A DNA stretch of 64,000 nt from positions 124,001-188,000 of the forward strand of contig NZ_FUYR01000003.1 in assembly GCF_900168015.1 (NCBI RefSeq), written 5' to 3'. The DNA is from Daejeonella lutea. GTDB lineage: Bacteria > Bacteroidota > Bacteroidia > Sphingobacteriales > Sphingobacteriaceae. The position numbers were made by a program, and so were the translations under genes. The notes under the pieces are model-generated. The model saw only the letters and a list, made by a program, of their open reading frames with translations. It was not told the DNA's origin and ran no database searches. How positions within the stretch are numbered: the stretch's first letter is position 1; every line of letters starts with the position of its first letter. Below, piece after piece: positions 61,749 to 64,000 of the stretch.

Positions 61749-61772
61749 CGCTTAACCTTTATAGTGATGGAA

Positions 61773-61803
61773 AGCCATGCCACCAGGTATGGCTTTTTTT
61801 TCG
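61773..61803 (+). terminator. Intrinsic terminator after the DUF892 gene
   Basis: AGCCATGCC pairs with GGTATGGCT (one G-T pair) around ACCA and is followed by eight or more T residues, 25 bp after the stop. Confidence 0.88.
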
Positions 61804-61875
61804 CGTTATATCGTTGTTTAAAAATTCGAAATCAGGCTCATCACTCTGTTAGTTGTTACAAAAAAAACAGTTGTT

Positions 61876-62052
61876 ATGACAAAGTATTCAGAAAAGGCCT
61901 CTGAAAAAGTTGAGGAAGCCTTGCATGAAAAAAACGAGGGTACCATTAAAACCGGAAGCGGAAAAAAGGTGACCTCGAGAAAACAAGCAATAGCAATCGG
62001 TTTATCGGAAGCGCGAAAAGAAGGCGCAAAAGTTCCTAAAAAGAAAAATTAG
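61876..62052 (+). CDS. Small DUF6496-type basic protein
   Basis: A 58-residue frame MTKYSEKASEKVEEALHEKN with the conserved C-terminal core GKKVTSRKQAIAIGLSEARK and ending AKVPKKKN. This matches the small DUF6496 proteins found near stress genes. Basic, soluble, possibly DNA-binding. The stop overlaps the convergent M56 gene by 4 bp. Confidence 0.8.
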   Translation: MTKYSEKASEKVEEALHEKNEGTIKTGSGKKVTSRKQAIAIGLSEARKEGAKVPKKKN

Positions 62053-64000
62053 TTTTTTCTATACGTGAAATCTATAGTGTGATCTTTTCTTTTAAGCATT
62101 TTTGATAAGATTTGATCGCGTATTTCAGAACTCTGCTTAATTCCGTCGACAATAAGTTCATTGTTGTTAATTCTGTAGGAAAACTTCTTTGGATCTTTTA
62201 CCAAACCCTCAGTGATCAGCTCTTTTGTAATCTGGTGTGTAAGATCATTTGGGTTTACTGCCTGGTTTGTATTCAGCTGCTGCGAGGAATAATTTCTCCT
62301 GATCGGCCTGATTGGATCCGGAGAATTTAACCCTTTTCCTGTGATTTTTGCAGGCTTATATGCTGGTGTAGGTTTTATTTCGATATCAGTTTCAATTTTT
62401 GGGGTAGTATTAATACCAGGCTTCACATCCGGCGTTGCTCGAATTTCCAGTTCTGGAACTACATTGATTTTTGGAGACTTTGCAGGTCTTGCTTTGATTG
62501 CTTTTATTCCAGCACGAGGCTCCAGATTAGGCGCTGAAGGAGATTGTGGTGTGTAGGGGACTGGAGCAGTTAATGGCGATACTGACGGTGTAGGAGGTAC
62601 AGATGGTGCCGCTGGTGCTGCCGGCGCGGCGGGAGCAGTAGGCGGCAAAGTATCTGCAAATGCAGACAATGGTTCCAGATTAGAAATATCAGAAAGAGCG
62701 GTAAATTTCTCTATGGCAAAATCCTTGTTTAGCACTAATTTGCCAAGCAATTTTAATGGCTCTCCTTTAAAATGAAGTTCTTTCCGTGGATTTTCAAAAG
62801 CTTCGAATGTTGTGAAATTTCCTCTGGGAACTGATTTATTATGACTGTTTTCAGTCGCGTTAACAGCCTCGTTGAACTGGACAATTTCTATTATAGTATT
62901 GGTATAATCAGCAAGATTTTCTTTCGCAACCTTCCTGTTATTGACGTAGAGTTCGGTAACCTCATCATCCTGTATTACGATTTTATACGACTTTCCATTG
63001 TGATCGGCATTGAATGTAGTTGATCCACCATTTATGGTAATTTCATGAATTTTTGCAGCTGGAATGGTGTCAGGGATTAATGTAAAGGATTTAACGGCTG
63101 GGAATGCCTTTTCAAATGTTGAAACCACAGGGTTAAATGTTTTGCTGATGTGTTCTTTTGCTCCATCTGTAAAAGCAAGACTCAGCAGGCCGGAAAATAC
63201 CAGGCCAGATGTTAAAATAAATTTTTCCATTGGATTTAAGGTGTCGTTTTGGTTATAAATGATTCTTTTGGCTCGCTTTACCAAACTGTTTTCAGAACCG
63301 GTGAAGGCGATTGATAATTGATTGTGGTGATTACGGTATTCTTCAAATGATATCAGAGCGCGAACGTATTCTATTTTTCCGCTGCTGCTTGCAATAGCGA
63401 GGTCATCACAGCAGTTTTCACGTTCAATTCGAATACGTTTGGAGAGCCACCATATCGCCGGGTTAAAGAAGAAAACCACTTCAACCAGGCTTTGGAAGAT
63501 GTTGATAAAATAATCCTGCCGCTTAATGTGCGCCAGTTCATGGAGGATAATTGCCTCTACCTGCTCTGCAGGAATTGCAGCAAGCATACCCACAGGAACC
63601 AATATCATGGGCTTAAAATAGCCCACAGTCAGAGGTATGGCTGTTAAACCCGATTCGGCAAAAGTTACTATTGATTTAATGCCCATTCTTTTTGACCAGA
63701 TTTGGACAAGCGATGTCCATTTATCTCCCGGATTAAAAATTTCCTTGTTCTTAAGATTTGAGACACGGTAGATACCCAGCGACAATTGGACTCCATTGAA
63801 GCATATAATTATGAACCATGCCAGTACAATGCTATTTGAGTAAAGGTTTAGCGTTGAAAAAACCTGATCTAGTAAATCCGCTTGTGCAATTGTTTGAATT
63901 TGAGGTCCTTCAATAAGAAGACTTCCTTTTTCGAATGATATCTCCGCAGGAGTATCAGCAAACTTAAAAAATGTCAATAGTGAGCATAGTACAAACAGGA
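62049..64000 (-). CDS. M56 peptidase with proline-rich periplasmic part, start outside window
   Basis: The frame stays open to the right edge; the residues before the first TTG at 63977 are hydrophobic, so the true start lies beyond. Membrane spans frame the zinc site LHELAHIKRQDYFINIFQSL; FFFNPAIWWLSKRIRIEREN and CCDDLAIA follow as in BlaR1/MecR1. After one more span near 62950-63230 comes a large periplasmic part with a proline/alanine-rich stretch (PPTAPAAPAAPAAPSVPPTP) and a C-terminal domain. No BlaI gene is visible within the window; it may lie to the right. Confidence 0.88.
   Translation of the reverse strand, partial: LFVLCSLLTFFKFADTPAEISFEKGSLLIEGPQIQTIAQADLLDQVFSTLNLYSNSIVLAWFIIICFNGVQLSLGIYRVSNLKNKEIFNPGDKWTSLVQIWSKRMGIKSIVTFAESGLTAIPLTVGYFKPMILVPVGMLAAIPAEQVEAIILHELAHIKRQDYFINIFQSLVEVVFFFNPAIWWLSKRIRIERENCCDDLAIASSSGKIEYVRALISFEEYRNHHNQLSIAFTGSENSLVKRAKRIIYNQNDTLNPMEKFILTSGLVFSGLLSLAFTDGAKEHISKTFNPVVSTFEKAFPAVKSFTLIPDTIPAAKIHEITINGGSTTFNADHNGKSYKIVIQDDEVTELYVNNRKVAKENLADYTNTIIEIVQFNEAVNATENSHNKSVPRGNFTTFEAFENPRKELHFKGEPLKLLGKLVLNKDFAIEKFTALSDISNLEPLSAFADTLPPTAPAAPAAPAAPSVPPTPSVSPLTAPVPYTPQSPSAPNLEPRAGIKAIKARPAKSPKINVVPELEIRATPDVKPGINTTPKIETDIEIKPTPAYKPAKITGKGLNSPDPIRPIRRNYSSQQLNTNQAVNPNDLTHQITKELITEGLVKDPKKFSYRINNNELIVDGIKQSSEIRDQILSKMLKRKDHTIDFTYRKN

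Overview
The window reads as chromosomal DNA of a Bacteroidota bacterium, most likely family Sphingobacteriaceae (Pedobacter/Mucilaginibacter-like). The assignment rests on gene families: SusC-like and OMP_b-brl_3 outer-membrane barrels with carboxypeptidase-like regulatory domains, a GLPGLI protein, M56 peptidases fused to TonB plug-like repeats, a PafA phosphatase, a GH144-type glucanase, DUF4397 and LytTR/LytS signalling. Many starts are TTG or GTG, and Shine-Dalgarno sequences are weak. No rRNA, tRNA, CRISPR array or intact transposase was seen.

Layout. 1-2.8 kb: 3' part of a DUF2075 P-loop protein, then a 1.4-kb gene-free stretch holding 11-bp phased repeats and a dispersed palindromic element. 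2.8-7.8 kb: sensor kinase, cupin anti-sigma-like protein, proB and proA (proline synthesis). 7.9-14.3 kb: three-gene envelope operon (outer-membrane barrel, GLPGLI protein, MG2/plug protein). 14.3-15.4 kb: relic region bracketed by an inverted repeat. 15.4-19.7 kb: TetR regulator and uronate catabolism genes (kduI, DUF4861, GH88). 19.8-23 kb: HipA-like kinase/DUF3037 pair and a BlaI/M56 pair with a palindromic operator. 23.3-30.4 kb: membrane MutS-like ATPase, tandem ABC ATPase, DUF4397 lipoprotein, MHS transporter, L,D-transpeptidase. 30.5-36.6 kb: histidine kinase relic with its response regulator, lipoproteins, amidohydrolase, GH144-like glucanase. 36.7-42 kb: amidohydrolase, PQQ dehydrogenase with cytochrome c, PafA. 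42.2-45.3 kb: a divergent cytoskeleton/cell-wall module. 45.6-50.3 kb: flavin oxidoreductase, DACNV-type sensor, four-helix-bundle protein, agmatine deiminase and N-carbamoylputrescine amidase (putrescine synthesis). 50.4-59 kb: DUF1801, AlkD-like repair, response regulators, barrels, a LytS/LytTR pair. 59.4-64 kb: small stress-type proteins, Ada-like repair, DUF892, DUF6496 and an M56 peptidase cut by the right edge.

The most unusual locus is 42.2-45.3 kb. Two bactofilins and a membrane LytM (M23) peptidase sit with an actin/ParM-like ATPase whose phosphate-1 motif lies at the extreme C-terminus, after the phosphate-2, adenosine and connect-2 motifs. That motif order suggests a circularly permuted actin fold. 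The gene overlaps a bactofilin gene by 4 bp, so actin-like and bactofilin filaments may work together with a wall hydrolase.

The second theme is intergenic. At least twelve gene ends carry short arrays with a 7-bp period, often as reverse-complementary pairs. Three regions carry arrays of TTCG-type motifs with an 11-bp (about one helical turn) period. Neither class is explained by the coding features.
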